This document shows positions 1 to 9,131 of a stretch of DNA of 19,733 nucleotides, piece by piece. Both the position numbers and the translations under genes were made by a program. The stretch is from Cyanobacteria bacterium UBA3301 (lineage in GTDB: Bacteria; Cyanobacteriota; Vampirovibrionia; Gastranaerophilales; Gastranaerophilaceae), in contig DESZ01000015.1 in NCBI GenBank assembly GCA_002361485.1, positions 10,253-29,985 on the forward strand. The letters run 5' to 3'. Position 1 is the stretch's first letter; every line of letters starts with the position of its first letter. The notes beneath the pieces are model-generated. The model saw only the letters and a program-made list of their open reading frames with translations. It did not search any database and was not told the origin of the DNA.

Positions 1-150
1 TCTTCGGCCTTCTTAGCTTCTTCGGCCTTCTTCGCTTCTTCAGCTTTCTTCGCTTCTTCAGCCTTCTTTGCTTCTTCAGCCTTCTTAGCTTCTTCAGCCT
101 TCTTAGCTTCCTCTGCCTTCTTAGCTTCCTCAGCTTTCTTAGCTTCGGCT
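1..150. repeat. 18-bp tandem repeat encoding KAEEAK units
   Basis: Eight consecutive 18-bp units fill 1-144, for example TCTTCAGCCTTCTTAGCT at 73-90 and again at 91-108; a degenerate partial unit follows to about 150. They lie in frame in the giant minus-strand gene and encode the hexad K-K-A-E-E-A, a TolA-like rigid, charged alpha-helix. Units differ mostly at synonymous third positions, so the protein repeat is under selection. The array reaches base 1 and so continues outside the window; copy number may vary between strains. Confidence 0.95.
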
Positions 151-3100
151 TCCTGAGCTTTTGCCACAGGTTCAGCTTCATGAGCTCCTTGTGGCTTTGC
201 CGCTTTATCTGACTGTGCAGACTGTTTCATTTCAGCCATTTTTGCATCTAAATCTTTTAGCAGTTTTTGCTGCCCGTCAAATTTTTTAGTCTTAGAAACG
301 GCATCTCTCAATGCCTGCAAATCTTCTAATGTGGAAGCAGGATTATTCATTACTCCTCTTGCTGATGCTAACGCTTGTGCATCCATTCCTTTACCCGGAA
401 GCATCATTGCCAACGTTTCATTTAATCCTGCATCTTTTGCTTTTAAAGCATTTAATTTTTTATCGGCAGCAGCAACAACGCTTTCATAATAATCAGTACC
501 TTGAATTTGTGCACGATTATCACTAAATCTTGCGGACAACTCATTTTTAAATTGCTCCAAAGCTTCAGGAGTATTCAAATTATGAGTAATATGATCCTGC
601 AACATTGATGCATCAGACGGGGCAAGCGGAGTTCTGCCATCAGAATGTAAAATTGATTCTGCACTTTGAGCAACGCGTTGATTTATTTCTTGAACTACGA
701 CTTCGCCTTGAGCTGTAGTTGCTACTCTTTGTCCGTTATGAACTTCAAATCCTGAATTTTCTGCAACTGTTTGTCTCAAAGCCTGACCTTGAGCTCGGTC
801 TTGAACTCTGTGTGTACCTGCTTCCATATACAAATCTGCTGCGCGTTGCGGGGTTGCACCTTGTTGTAATTCGACTCTTACTTCTTCAACTGCCTGATCT
901 AATTTTCTTGGGCTAAAGCTACCGCCTGAAGCGCCCTCTTTTACTGCATTATCAAGAATGGCCGCTTTTTGTCCGACGGAATGCGCAGCTGAAGAACCTG
1001 TACCATGAGCGGCACCCTGAGCTGCACTATGCGCTCTTTCAAATTCAGCTTTTGCACTTGCTCTTGCACCGACTAAGTTACCAACGATTGAAAGTGCAAT
1101 ATCTTGCGGTCCCATTGAACTGTCATATATCAATTGTGTTAAAACGATATCACTTGTTGCATTCATTGCAACTTCCAAGGTAATACCTAAATTCTTGCAT
1201 AATTTTTCTAAAACAATTGCACTATCTCTTGCCTTCTCCGCAATCTCTATTGCTCTGGATGAACCTTGTGCAACTTTTGCGCCTTCGGCTCTTACCAATG
1301 CTTTCTGCAATATTTCTTCAGCCTTAGCAAGCTTTGAACCTGCTTTAGAATATAAAGGCGCTATCAAATCTCCTACGCCCATACCAACAGCGACAGAACC
1401 TGCGGTAATTTCAGCTACTCCGACTGCTTTGTCCCAATCTTCAATACGGGTTTGAATATTATCGCCGGTTACACTTGAGATGTGATTTGTTCTGTCAACA
1501 GTATATTGCGCCGCTCCTGTCACAACACCGGCAGCAGAACTTGCAGCTGCCACCGTTACAGCTTTGGATGCAAGGTTACCTAAATTAAGAGCGGAAGTAA
1601 TGCCGTTACCTAATTTTAATCCTAACTGAGCACCTTTTGCTACAGGAATTATTGTTATTGCGATATCTGCAACAATATGTCCCGTTTCTTGTGCCTTTTT
1701 GTATTCATCCATGCCTTGTTTAATATCTGAAGGCATATATGTAGTTTGGAATCTGTCATATAGAGATTCAAATAAAACTTGTGAGCCGTCGCCGTTATAT
1801 AATCTGAATTCCGAAGCCAATTTTAAATCATTCAAATCTTTTCTTAATTGAAGTAATTGCGCCCTGATTTGACTGCGAGTTACTCCTAATGAGCCGTTTG
1901 AACCGCCTAAACCAACAGAACGCACCTCGTTTATTATGGCATCTAAATATCCTTCATCATTCAGAACTCTGTCCCAATCTACTTGTAAACTATCAACAGA
2001 AGCTTTTATACTTTCATATTGCTGTTTAATTTCCGCCAAATCTTCTTTATTGTAGAGCTGCTGTAATTGAGAAGGTTTAGAAGAAATCAATGAATAACCT
2101 GTTTTGACATCATCTATACGCAGTCCCATAGTTCTTGCCTGCTGCGCCATTGCTTTGGCATCACCCTGATATTCTGGGTGTTCCCCATGCAAAATATCAT
2201 AGAACAATTGTGCAGAGCCCGGAGTTCTCAATACTCCTTTAATTAATTGGTTATGGTACGCAACTGTTCTCGCATCACGTTTTGTACCCATATGATCCTT
2301 TATATAGTTCAAAGCAACAGCTGTAAGCTCTTCATCACTATAAGGGATATAACCTGTATCCATAACTCTTGCCATACGGCCCATTGCTACATGATCACTT
2401 GATGGAGGAATTAAATCACGTATTGTTTCTTGACCGGCAGCTTTGCGAAGTTCATCAGCTTTTGCGAGTTGTTCTTCTGTTGCTAATGACAACGCATTAT
2501 CGATATCTTCATCTTGTAAAAAGTAAGAAACTTCTGCTCCGCGAGAAACCGTAACTTCATCTGTTGTAAATAAATCTTGAGCTTTACCGTTATATAGCGC
2601 ATTGTTTGCGACTCTGACTTCTTTAGCATCACCTTCTGTTTGATGATATGTCAAGATATCAAGAGCAGATAACCCTTGGTATCCATGAGGAGCTTCTATA
2701 CCGTGTTCGCTGATATATGTTTGAGCCGCTTTTGCTGCACCTTGTTTATCTGCTTCTGTTGTAATGGCTCTATATCCTGCTTCTAAGTTCTCAACATTAT
2801 CACCATACGTTGTAATATTTTGACCTATAATATTGTCTCTACGGGTCTGATCTTGAATTGCACCATTTTGAACAAGTCCTGCTTCTAAGACATAAGCTTC
2901 TTCATCAGAGAATTTGTCAGCAAGAAAATTATGATATGAACCGTATTTTGTACCTTCAAAATGAGTATCTATATGACTCATTATACCTGCATTAAGAATT
3001 CCTCTTTGCGCATCAAGAGCAGTCTGCTCATTACCTGAAGTCATATCCGCTACAATTGCTTGAGCATCAGCTTTATAGGCACCATTAGCATCTACGGAAC

Positions 3101-4961
3101 GGGTCAACACAATTTCGGTGTGATTACCCTTTGCATCAGTACGTCTTTTATCATCATGAGGAACAACTCCTTTAAACGCAAATCCGTTCTTTCCGTACGA
3201 AACTTCCGGATTTGAATATGAAGGAGTCATATCAATACCTCTGTCGGCATCGTCAGAATCCGCAACATATTCTTGTTTTAAAATTTTATCATCATGCGAT
3301 AATACAATTTGTTTACCGTTTGCATCGAGAGCAATCCGTCTTCCATGCCCGTCTTTTCTGTCTTCAACAACAGCAACTCTGGCACCGCCCTGTACTATAA
3401 CAGACTTATATTTTGCTGTGCTGATTGCGTAGGTATCCTTTAAAATAACACCGTTAGAAATAACATGAACATTACCCTTTTTATCTTGAACGACAGTACG
3501 ATTAAATTTAGCTTGGCCAATTATAGTAAAAGTTTCAGAGGTTCCGTTTGAATATTGACCGGTTATTTTTTTACCTCTGCCATTGTAATTTTTTAAACCA
3601 TAATTTGTTCTTAATGCCTGGTCTAATTTTCTTTCTGCCGCTTGCCGAGCCTTTCTCTGAGCTTCTTGTTGTGCTCTTACCTGCTCATCTCTGGCATATT
3701 CGGCGCGAGCCTGTTCAGGAGTTTTTAAAGATAATAACTTTTTATCATCAGCACTAACTTCTGTCGGAATTTTTACGGCTTCACCAGGGGTAAACTTCGT
3801 TTTCCCGCCGTTTGCCGCTTTGAAATCTTTTACGGAACAACCAAACATGTTACAAAATTGCTGTACTGTCATTCTGTTTTGGAATGCAACAGTAACCTGT
3901 TTCCCGTCTTTTTCAAACCCGATAGTATTGCCGTTACCATCATAAAGAGCCTTTACTTGCTTTCCGTCGGTTGTTATTGTTTGTGACGTTTTTTTATCGG
4001 AAGCATTGTATATATTATAAGTTTTATCACCGTTCGGTTCTGTAATTTCCTCCTGTTTTCCGTCTTGGGTATATGTATAATTTGTAGTGCGAACTGCATC
4101 TCCTCCCAACTTTTCCGTTTTTTGCATTAATCGCTCAACACCGTCGGTTGTTTGGAAAATTTGAGTTGATTGACCTGAGACCAAAGTTCTATCTGTCTGA
4201 TTTCCGTTAGAATCATAGTTTATAGTTTCTTCATACGGATTATTTTTGTCAGTACATACAGTAACTTTTTTGGTTGGCTTTTCTCCTGAATCATTATAAT
4301 CCGTTGTTATAACAGACGACGCATTTTTATCCTCCAATACGCTTTGGCTTACTTTTCCGTCTTTATATGTCGTTGTTAATACAGTATTATCAGATGTATT
4401 TGTTTCTGTTTTTTGGGTCGGATTATTCCCTTGTTCATCAAATATAGTTTCTGTAGTTAAATGAGAATCTGCAGATACAATAACTTCTTTTGTTTTTACT
4501 CCGTCCTTGGTATACGAAGTTGTTACATTATTGTCATCTCCGTCTTTATTGTCGGTCTTGTATGAACCGTCTGCTGAAATTGTTTTTGAGCCCTGCCCGT
4601 TTTTGTATTTTATTGTAACAGTTTTTTCGTCACCTTCGCCTGTTGTTTGCGCAGTTTCAACATCTTCGCATTCTATGCCGTAACTGTTTAAAAATTTTAT
4701 AACATCCTTCTTTTTAAGGTCTAAATTATGTTCTTTAATAAACCTCTTTATTTCTTTTCCCGTTAATTTGCCGTTATTATTCTTATCTTTTGAAGCCAAC
4801 GCATCTAATTCTTCACCGTCAATTACTCCGTTTTTATCCAAATCCAATTTATCAAAAATCGATTTTTCAGCAGACGTCATTCCCTGCTTCTTTTCAATAA
4901 CATGAGCATTCTTTAATTGACTGACTTGTACTTTTCTTGAACTTACTTTTTCTACCGACAT
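1..4961 (-). CDS. Giant EF-hand / YD-like repeat / LysM multidomain protein (C-terminus off the window)
   Basis: The frame is open from an ATG at 4961 to the left edge, at least 1653 codons with no stop. A Shine-Dalgarno AAGGGA (4967-4972) sits 5 nt upstream. Residues 40-51 form a textbook EF-hand loop (D40, D42, N44, V46, D48, E51) and 59-70 a second one (D59, N61, N63, T67, E70). Residues about 100-345 hold roughly nine units of the type YxxDGK or YDSNGNQT, like YD/RHS repeats. Residues about 352-398 look like a LysM domain, ending FTPGEAVKIP. A charged coiled coil follows at about 410-450, then a beta-rich stretch to about 560 and a long, mostly helical body I cannot assign. There is an Ala/Gly/Val-rich hydrophobic patch at about 1092-1155 and a KAEEAK repeat from about 1600. 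I see no N-terminal signal peptide. Calcium binding and peptidoglycan contact follow from the domains; the overall role (surface or secreted protein) is inference. Confidence 0.85.
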   Translation of the reverse strand, partial: MSVEKVSSRKVQVSQLKNAHVIEKKQGMTSAEKSIFDKLDLDKNGVIDGEELDALASKDKNNNGKLTGKEIKRFIKEHNLDLKKKDVIKFLNSYGIECEDVETAQTTGEGDEKTVTIKYKNGQGSKTISADGSYKTDNKDGDDNNVTTSYTKDGVKTKEVIVSADSHLTTETIFDEQGNNPTQKTETNTSDNTVLTTTYKDGKVSQSVLEDKNASSVITTDYNDSGEKPTKKVTVCTDKNNPYEETINYDSNGNQTDRTLVSGQSTQIFQTTDGVERLMQKTEKLGGDAVRTTNYTYTQDGKQEEITEPNGDKTYNIYNASDKKTSQTITTDGKQVKALYDGNGNTIGFEKDGKQVTVAFQNRMTVQQFCNMFGCSVKDFKAANGGKTKFTPGEAVKIPTEVSADDKKLLSLKTPEQARAEYARDEQVRAQQEAQRKARQAAERKLDQALRTNYGLKNYNGRGKKITGQYSNGTSETFTIIGQAKFNRTVVQDKKGNVHVISNGVILKDTYAISTAKYKSVIVQGGARVAVVEDRKDGHGRRIALDANGKQIVLSHDDKILKQEYVADSDDADRGIDMTPSYSNPEVSYGKNGFAFKGVVPHDDKRRTDAKGNHTEIVLTRSVDANGAYKADAQAIVADMTSGNEQTALDAQRGILNAGIMSHIDTHFEGTKYGSYHNFLADKFSDEEAYVLEAGLVQNGAIQDQTRRDNIIGQNITTYGDNVENLEAGYRAITTEADKQGAAKAAQTYISEHGIEAPHGYQGLSALDILTYHQTEGDAKEVRVANNALYNGKAQDLFTTDEVTVSRGAEVSYFLQDEDIDNALSLATEEQLAKADELRKAAGQETIRDLIPPSSDHVAMGRMARVMDTGYIPYSDEELTAVALNYIKDHMGTKRDARTVAYHNQLIKGVLRTPGSAQLFYDILHGEHPEYQGDAKAMAQQARTMGLRIDDVKTGYSLISSKPSQLQQLYNKEDLAEIKQQYESIKASVDSLQVDWDRVLNDEGYLDAIINEVRSVGLGGSNGSLGVTRSQIRAQLLQLRKDLNDLKLASEFRLYNGDGSQVLFESLYDRFQTTYMPSDIKQGMDEYKKAQETGHIVADIAITIIPVAKGAQLGLKLGNGITSALNLGNLASKAVTVAAASSAAGVVTGAAQYTVDRTNHISSVTGDNIQTRIEDWDKAVGVAEITAGSVAVGMGVGDLIAPLYSKAGSKLAKAEEILQKALVRAEGAKVAQGSSRAIEIAEKARDSAIVLEKLCKNLGITLEVAMNATSDIVLTQLIYDSSMGPQDIALSIVGNLVGARASAKAEFERAHSAAQGAAHGTGSSAAHSVGQKAAILDNAVKEGASGGSFSPRKLDQAVEEVRVELQQGATPQRAADLYMEAGTHRVQDRAQGQALRQTVAENSGFEVHNGQRVATTAQGEVVVQEINQRVAQSAESILHSDGRTPLAPSDASMLQDHITHNLNTPEALEQFKNELSARFSDNRAQIQGTDYYESVVAAADKKLNALKAKDAGLNETLAMMLPGKGMDAQALASARGVMNNPASTLEDLQALRDAVSKTKKFDGQQKLLKDLDAKMAEMKQSAQSDKAAKPQGAHEAEPVAKAQEAEAKKAEEAKKAEEAKKAEEAKKAEEAKKAEEAKKAEEAKKAEEAKKAE

Positions 4962-5085
4962 AATATTCCCTTATTATTGCTATATATTTTATATCGGCAG
5001 CTTTGATAACAATCTTTAACAAATTATTCAAATTGTAAAGAATTATGAATAAAATTAAAATTATGACTGCAAATCAAAATAATAC

Positions 5086-5499
5086 CTAATTACCTTTTAC
5101 TTTATTTCTTCTGTACTCAGGATTATTTCGGCCCTTTACCCAAATTAGTATAATATCAAGCAAATCCAGAACACGAAGTTTCCCGATTTGCTCATCGGAA
5201 ATATCTTGTTTTTTTACCTTATTGTAATAACCTCGTATGAATTCGTATATTTCATTTTTATCAACACGATTGTCCTGCGTTATACTGTTACTTACTGCTT
5301 CAAATACAGAATATATAGTGCCGCGGTTATTATTTAAAAGTTTTGAAGGCATAAGAAATGTTTTATTATTTTTTATTACAAACATAATCTTATTAAAATC
5401 CGCATTTCCCAAGTTATCACTAAGAGCTGACACAGATTGATTTAAAAAAGATTTTTTAATAAATGGTTTTGCTAAATATGTTTCTTTTTCTATATACAT
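5086..5499 (-). CDS. Hypothetical 137-aa protein with a degenerate EF-hand
   Basis: I do not recognise a family. The ATG at 5499 is preceded by a short GGGGAT purine run (5504-5509), a weak ribosome site. The protein has no signal peptide or membrane segment. Residues 72-83 fit the spacing of an EF-hand loop with only part of the ligands (S72, T74, D76, D80, E83), followed by IYEFIRGYY, an amphipathic helix. The C-terminal third is a hydrophobic helix (VLDLLDIILIWVKG, 110-123) and then a basic tail. It lies 124 bp upstream of the giant EF-hand gene on the same strand with no hairpin terminator in between, so the two may be co-transcribed. A partner or regulator of that protein is possible but unproved. 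Confidence 0.7.
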   Translation of the reverse strand: MYIEKETYLAKPFIKKSFLNQSVSALSDNLGNADFNKIMFVIKNNKTFLMPSKLLNNNRGTIYSVFEAVSNSITQDNRVDKNEIYEFIRGYYNKVKKQDISDEQIGKLRVLDLLDIILIWVKGRNNPEYRRNKVKGN

Positions 5500-5602
5500 A
5501 AAAATCCCCGTATTAATATAAACAAATTTTACGCCGCAAAATTGACCAAATTTATTAAATGTAAAAAAAAATTACAAGATATACAAAATGATATAATTAT
5601 CT

Positions 5603-5630
5603 TTGACATGTAATATTTTTTTGATAGAAT
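5603..5630 (+). promoter_or_regulatory. Sigma-70 type promoter for the PBP-TolC fusion gene
   Basis: A perfect -35 box TTGACA (5603-5608) is followed after 16 bp by TAGAAT (5625-5630), one base from the -10 consensus. Transcription should start near 5637, giving a leader of about 30 nt with AGGAG at 5657-5661, 8 nt before the ATG. Confidence 0.65.
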
Positions 5631-5669
5631 AAAAACGTAATTTATGGGGTTATATTAGGAGTAGGGGAT

Positions 5670-8243
5670 ATGAAAAGAATATTGAGTGCTATACTGTCTG
5701 CAGGTATATTGTTTTTCTACAGCGGATGCGTATGTTTGGCTGCAGAAACGCCGCAGCAAACACAAGCACGCCTTAAACAAGCAAAAATCGAGCAAATGAT
5801 GAAAAATGCAAAACCGATAGAATTGGCTTTTGTATTTGACGGACCGTCTGATAAAAATGCGACGGTATTAAAAACATTTCAACAAACAATTACAATGTCT
5901 TTGTTACCGGATTATAAACCGGTGTTTTCTCAAGACTTAATCTTTACCGGAGATTGGACAGAAAAAGGAGCACAACAAGCATCCGATAAAGCTCTTAATT
6001 CAAGAGCAAGAATGGTTATTTCACTGGGTTATATGTCAAGTGCATATTACACCGATAAAAAAGATAAGAAAAAATATGTCGTAACTATCGACCAATACGG
6101 ATTGAGAGATTTCGGGGACAAATTCTTTAACCCAATTCAGCAAACTGCAAACGATTTTGCAACATTTAAAGTTCTCGTTCCGAATATCAAAAAAACAGCC
6201 ATTTTAATGAATGAAAATTACTACAGAACGGAGTCTAATTGGACACAAAGTATTACTAAAAAATTAAAAGAAAAAGGTACTGATTTAGATTTTGTAGTCA
6301 TTCCTGTTAATACTAATCTTTCGGGTTCTTTATCAAAGATACCGAAGGATGTTGATTCAATATTTGTTACCCCTCTGTATAATTTAACAACCGACCAAAG
6401 AAAAGAATTATACACATACGCTATTAACAGAAAGCTTCCGACATATTCCATTGTTGGACGTGAAGACGTAGATTTAGGGGCAATGTTAGGAACATCAACA
6501 ATGGATGTCGACAAAAAGCTTGCAGAAGCTACATCTTTCAATATTCATGGTGTTTTGCACGGTAGTGCGGTTAAAAATGAAAAAATTCCGTTTTATGATG
6601 ATAAAGTAATATTTTACAATTCAGATACAGGAGAAGCTGTAGGTTACACCCCGCCGCTAAGATTGTTGAATAATGCGGTTACAATCACACATAAAGAAAT
6701 AAACAAATATAGTCTTGGAACATTATTAGATGCCTTAGATGAAACAAACCTTGACATAAAAAGGAAACAATTCTTGATAAGCGCAGCACGCAGATCTGTA
6801 GCCAGTGCATATTTAAGATATTTGCCAACGCTAAGATTAGACTTGGGCTATCAGACATACAACAGTGCTTATGCATATTCTTATTCTGATATTCCGACAC
6901 GCGCCGGACAATTTACGGTTGCTATGGATCAAGTATTGTACTCTCCTGATTTGGTAACAAATATTATTGTTAAACACAAGAAATTAAAATTTGATAAAGC
7001 AGAAGCGGATTTAACAAAAGCTAATACAGAATACCACGTCGGTAATATGTATATAGAAACATTGATGCTTGAGAATATGATAAAAGTTCAGGAAGAATTT
7101 GTTCAAGAAACGAGAGAAAATCTTGCTATAGCAAGAGTCAGAGAAAAAACAGGCAAATGCGGCTATGAAGAAGTACTTCGCTGGGCAGGTGAAGTTTCTG
7201 AAGCTGAGAAAAAATTATTAAGCATGCAAGCTGATTTTAAAAATCTAAAAGTTACTATAAACAAATTACTGAATAAAGATCAAAAATCAGACTTTGATTT
7301 TGCTCCGCTAACAGCAAGCGATCCTGCATTTTTCTCCTCTGATTTGCACATCATAGATCACGTTCGTAATCCGCAGAAACTAGGCAAGTTTACCGAGATG
7401 TTGGTAGATGAAGTAAAATATTTATCTCCTGAGACAACTAAATTAAAAGCAGCAATAGCAATGAAGAAAGCTGAAATGAGCAACTATATCCAAAAATTCT
7501 TCTTGCCGAACGCAAAAATGTCATTAGAATACGGTTCACAATTTGACAGATTTCTACCATATGAAGATGCCGGTCATAATCAAATGAAATACGTTGGTTC
7601 GGCAGTAGGGTACAGTCAAGGCGCAATGCAAGGGGCAGCCGAAGGTGCCGCAGCTATGGCTGCAACACAGAATCCGATTGCAATTGCGGCAGGAACTGGT
7701 GCAGGTGCAGCTCAAGGCGGGGCCATCGGATATAGCAGAGGCTTAGACAGTCCTTATTTGGGATTAAACAAAAATTCCTTCAGATTCTTTATTGGGGCTC
7801 AATGGAAACCTATTGAAGGTGGACATAAATTTGCAGAAGTAGCAAGATGTAAAGCTGAATTAAATGAACTTAACGCATATTTGGAAGAAGTTAACGCTGA
7901 AATCGAAATGCAGGTTCGTACCGTTGTAAATCGCGCTATTGCAAAATACTTTATGATAGAAAAATCATATAAAGCAATGTTTGCACAAAGTGAGAATTAC
8001 CAATCGGTTAAGTCAAAATATTTGCTTGGCGAAGTCCCTATAACTCAGATAGCAGATGCACAAAACCTTTATTACAGAGCAAAAGTAGATGCACTAAATT
8101 CACAATATGAATTCTTCAAAGAACTCATATGGGTTCAAAGAGGGCTGTTGTCGGTTAACTGGACAAAAGCATCAGATGAAGCTAAAAAATGGATAAAAAG
8201 TATTCCTGCTATATTACCGGCAGAAGAAGACTTTACACTATAG
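5670..8243 (+). CDS. Fusion of a periplasmic-binding-protein-like domain and a TolC-type outer-membrane channel
   Basis: The 857-residue protein starts at an ATG with AGGAG 8 nt upstream. Residues 1-25 are a signal sequence; YSGC (C20) resembles a lipobox, or cleavage may follow LAA (A25). Residues about 45-345 read as a type-1 periplasmic binding fold: a run ending RARMVISLGY, then VDSIFVTPLYNLTTDQRKEL, LPTYSIVGREDVDLGAMLG and VIFYNSDTGEAVGYTPP, most like the ABC_sub_bind (PF04392) group. Residues about 350-857 are a TolC/OEP channel with both helical repeats: YLPTLRLDLGYQ starts the first, KFFLPNAKMSLEYG the second, with long coiled coils carrying ENLAIARVREKTGKCGYEEV and LGEVPITQIADAQNLYYRAK. 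A typical TolC has 430-490 residues, so the N-terminal domain is an addition. The role is probably type I secretion or efflux with a substrate-sensing periplasmic domain. No inner-membrane pump or adaptor gene lies in the window. Confidence 0.85.
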   Translation: MKRILSAILSAGILFFYSGCVCLAAETPQQTQARLKQAKIEQMMKNAKPIELAFVFDGPSDKNATVLKTFQQTITMSLLPDYKPVFSQDLIFTGDWTEKGAQQASDKALNSRARMVISLGYMSSAYYTDKKDKKKYVVTIDQYGLRDFGDKFFNPIQQTANDFATFKVLVPNIKKTAILMNENYYRTESNWTQSITKKLKEKGTDLDFVVIPVNTNLSGSLSKIPKDVDSIFVTPLYNLTTDQRKELYTYAINRKLPTYSIVGREDVDLGAMLGTSTMDVDKKLAEATSFNIHGVLHGSAVKNEKIPFYDDKVIFYNSDTGEAVGYTPPLRLLNNAVTITHKEINKYSLGTLLDALDETNLDIKRKQFLISAARRSVASAYLRYLPTLRLDLGYQTYNSAYAYSYSDIPTRAGQFTVAMDQVLYSPDLVTNIIVKHKKLKFDKAEADLTKANTEYHVGNMYIETLMLENMIKVQEEFVQETRENLAIARVREKTGKCGYEEVLRWAGEVSEAEKKLLSMQADFKNLKVTINKLLNKDQKSDFDFAPLTASDPAFFSSDLHIIDHVRNPQKLGKFTEMLVDEVKYLSPETTKLKAAIAMKKAEMSNYIQKFFLPNAKMSLEYGSQFDRFLPYEDAGHNQMKYVGSAVGYSQGAMQGAAEGAAAMAATQNPIAIAAGTGAGAAQGGAIGYSRGLDSPYLGLNKNSFRFFIGAQWKPIEGGHKFAEVARCKAELNELNAYLEEVNAEIEMQVRTVVNRAIAKYFMIEKSYKAMFAQSENYQSVKSKYLLGEVPITQIADAQNLYYRAKVDALNSQYEFFKELIWVQRGLLSVNWTKASDEAKKWIKSIPAILPAEEDFTL

Positions 8244-8260
8244 TTTTAACAATTCAAATA

Positions 8261-8296
8261 AAAAGCAGAGCTTAATATATATTAAGCTCTGCTTTT
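8261..8296. terminator. Perfect 36-bp palindrome, bidirectional terminator
   Basis: AAAAGCAGAGCTTAATAT is followed directly by its exact reverse complement, an 18-bp arm with no mismatch. The A-run on one side and T-run on the other make it a Rho-independent terminator for both converging genes. The last two bases lie in the stop codon of the minus-strand gene (8295-8297). Confidence 0.9.
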
Positions 8297-9128
8297 ATAT
8301 ATTTTTCATAATTAAATCTAACAAAGAATTTTTGACAACGCTGTTTGAAACCTTCTTTTGAAATATATTATTATCAATTTCTTTAAAATACTTATTCATA
8401 GCCGTCATAAACTCCGGCATTTTTACTCTGTCAAATCCGCCGATTATAAACAAACTTTCACCTTTTAATTTGCTTGCAACTTTTTTTATTATTTCTATCG
8501 ACTCCCCTTCTCCAAAACTGTGATAAAGACAGTTTCTTATCAGTATTACAGAATTGCCCTGATCTTTTAATAATTTTAGTCTTTTTTGCAGGTCAATTGC
8601 CTGAAAATTAAAGCAATCTCTAAAATCAGGCATCAATTTATATAAATTTTTATACTGCAAATCAATAGGGTTTATTACTGAAGTCTCATATATTTTCGGA
8701 TTTACTTTCCTGAATAAGATTTTTCTTTGATTGTTAAAATGGCTGAATTCTTCTTTATTAAAAAATACAATTCCATTTGCCGGATAAGATTTAATTACCG
8801 GAGCATAAACATCTGAAGCGCAAATCGGAGCATAGCGTTTTTTAAATTCTTCAAACCCGACTTTCCGAATTAAAGAATTTGCTAAAAAATATGCTTCCGT
8901 TCCGTCAGACACATTCATTGGCATAATTTTTACATTATCAAAATCTCTAAATCTTTTTATGATAATATCTGCAGCATTATCATAATTCAAATCCGTACGT
9001 CTGCCTGTTGTGCATTGACTCTTACGGAGTTTACCTTTATAATCAACATACTCATAAGAATTGAAATCTAAACTGCCAAAGGACAGATTATTATTTATAC
9101 ATGGAGTTATTACACTTTGGACACGCAT
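8295..9128 (-). CDS. Diverged CheR-like SAM methyltransferase with an N-terminal tag
   Basis: This is a 277-residue protein. Four segments follow the order of the CheR methyltransferase core: VKIMPMNVSDGTEAYFLA (66-83; CheR has a Gly/Ser-rich GEExYSLA motif here), APICASDVYAPVIKSY (100-115, where D106 matches the SAM-binding acidic residue), VILIRNCLYHSF (194-205; CheR CRNVLIYF) and ESLFIIGGFDR (224-234; CheR LxxGGxLxxGxSE). The usual CheR N-terminal helical domain is replaced by about 55 residues starting with INNNLSFGSLDF, a tag seen on other proteins here. Several motif residues deviate, so activity is uncertain. The ATG lies 3 nt after the stop of the preceding gene, which suggests translational coupling. 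There are no chemoreceptor or Che genes nearby, so a chemotaxis role is not supported; the substrate is unknown. Confidence 0.7.
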   Translation of the reverse strand: MRVQSVITPCINNNLSFGSLDFNSYEYVDYKGKLRKSQCTTGRRTDLNYDNAADIIIKRFRDFDNVKIMPMNVSDGTEAYFLANSLIRKVGFEEFKKRYAPICASDVYAPVIKSYPANGIVFFNKEEFSHFNNQRKILFRKVNPKIYETSVINPIDLQYKNLYKLMPDFRDCFNFQAIDLQKRLKLLKDQGNSVILIRNCLYHSFGEGESIEIIKKVASKLKGESLFIIGGFDRVKMPEFMTAMNKYFKEIDNNIFQKKVSNSVVKNSLLDLIMKNI

Positions 9129-9131
9129 AAT

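Noticed and set aside
1..144. Regular 18-bp repeats as a possible CRISPR array
   Set aside because: There are no unique spacers between units; the repeats are contiguous and in frame with a coding sequence.
311..3757. Several plus-strand frames of 60-90 codons over the first 5 kb
   Set aside because: They lie antisense to a continuous minus-strand frame with clear domains, lack ribosome sites and have Leu/His-rich composition typical of antisense reading.
6221..7626. Minus-strand frames inside the PBP-TolC gene and others inside aspS, rqcH and the SLH gene
   Set aside because: Shadows of strongly supported genes on the other strand or frame; no ribosome sites or recognisable domains.
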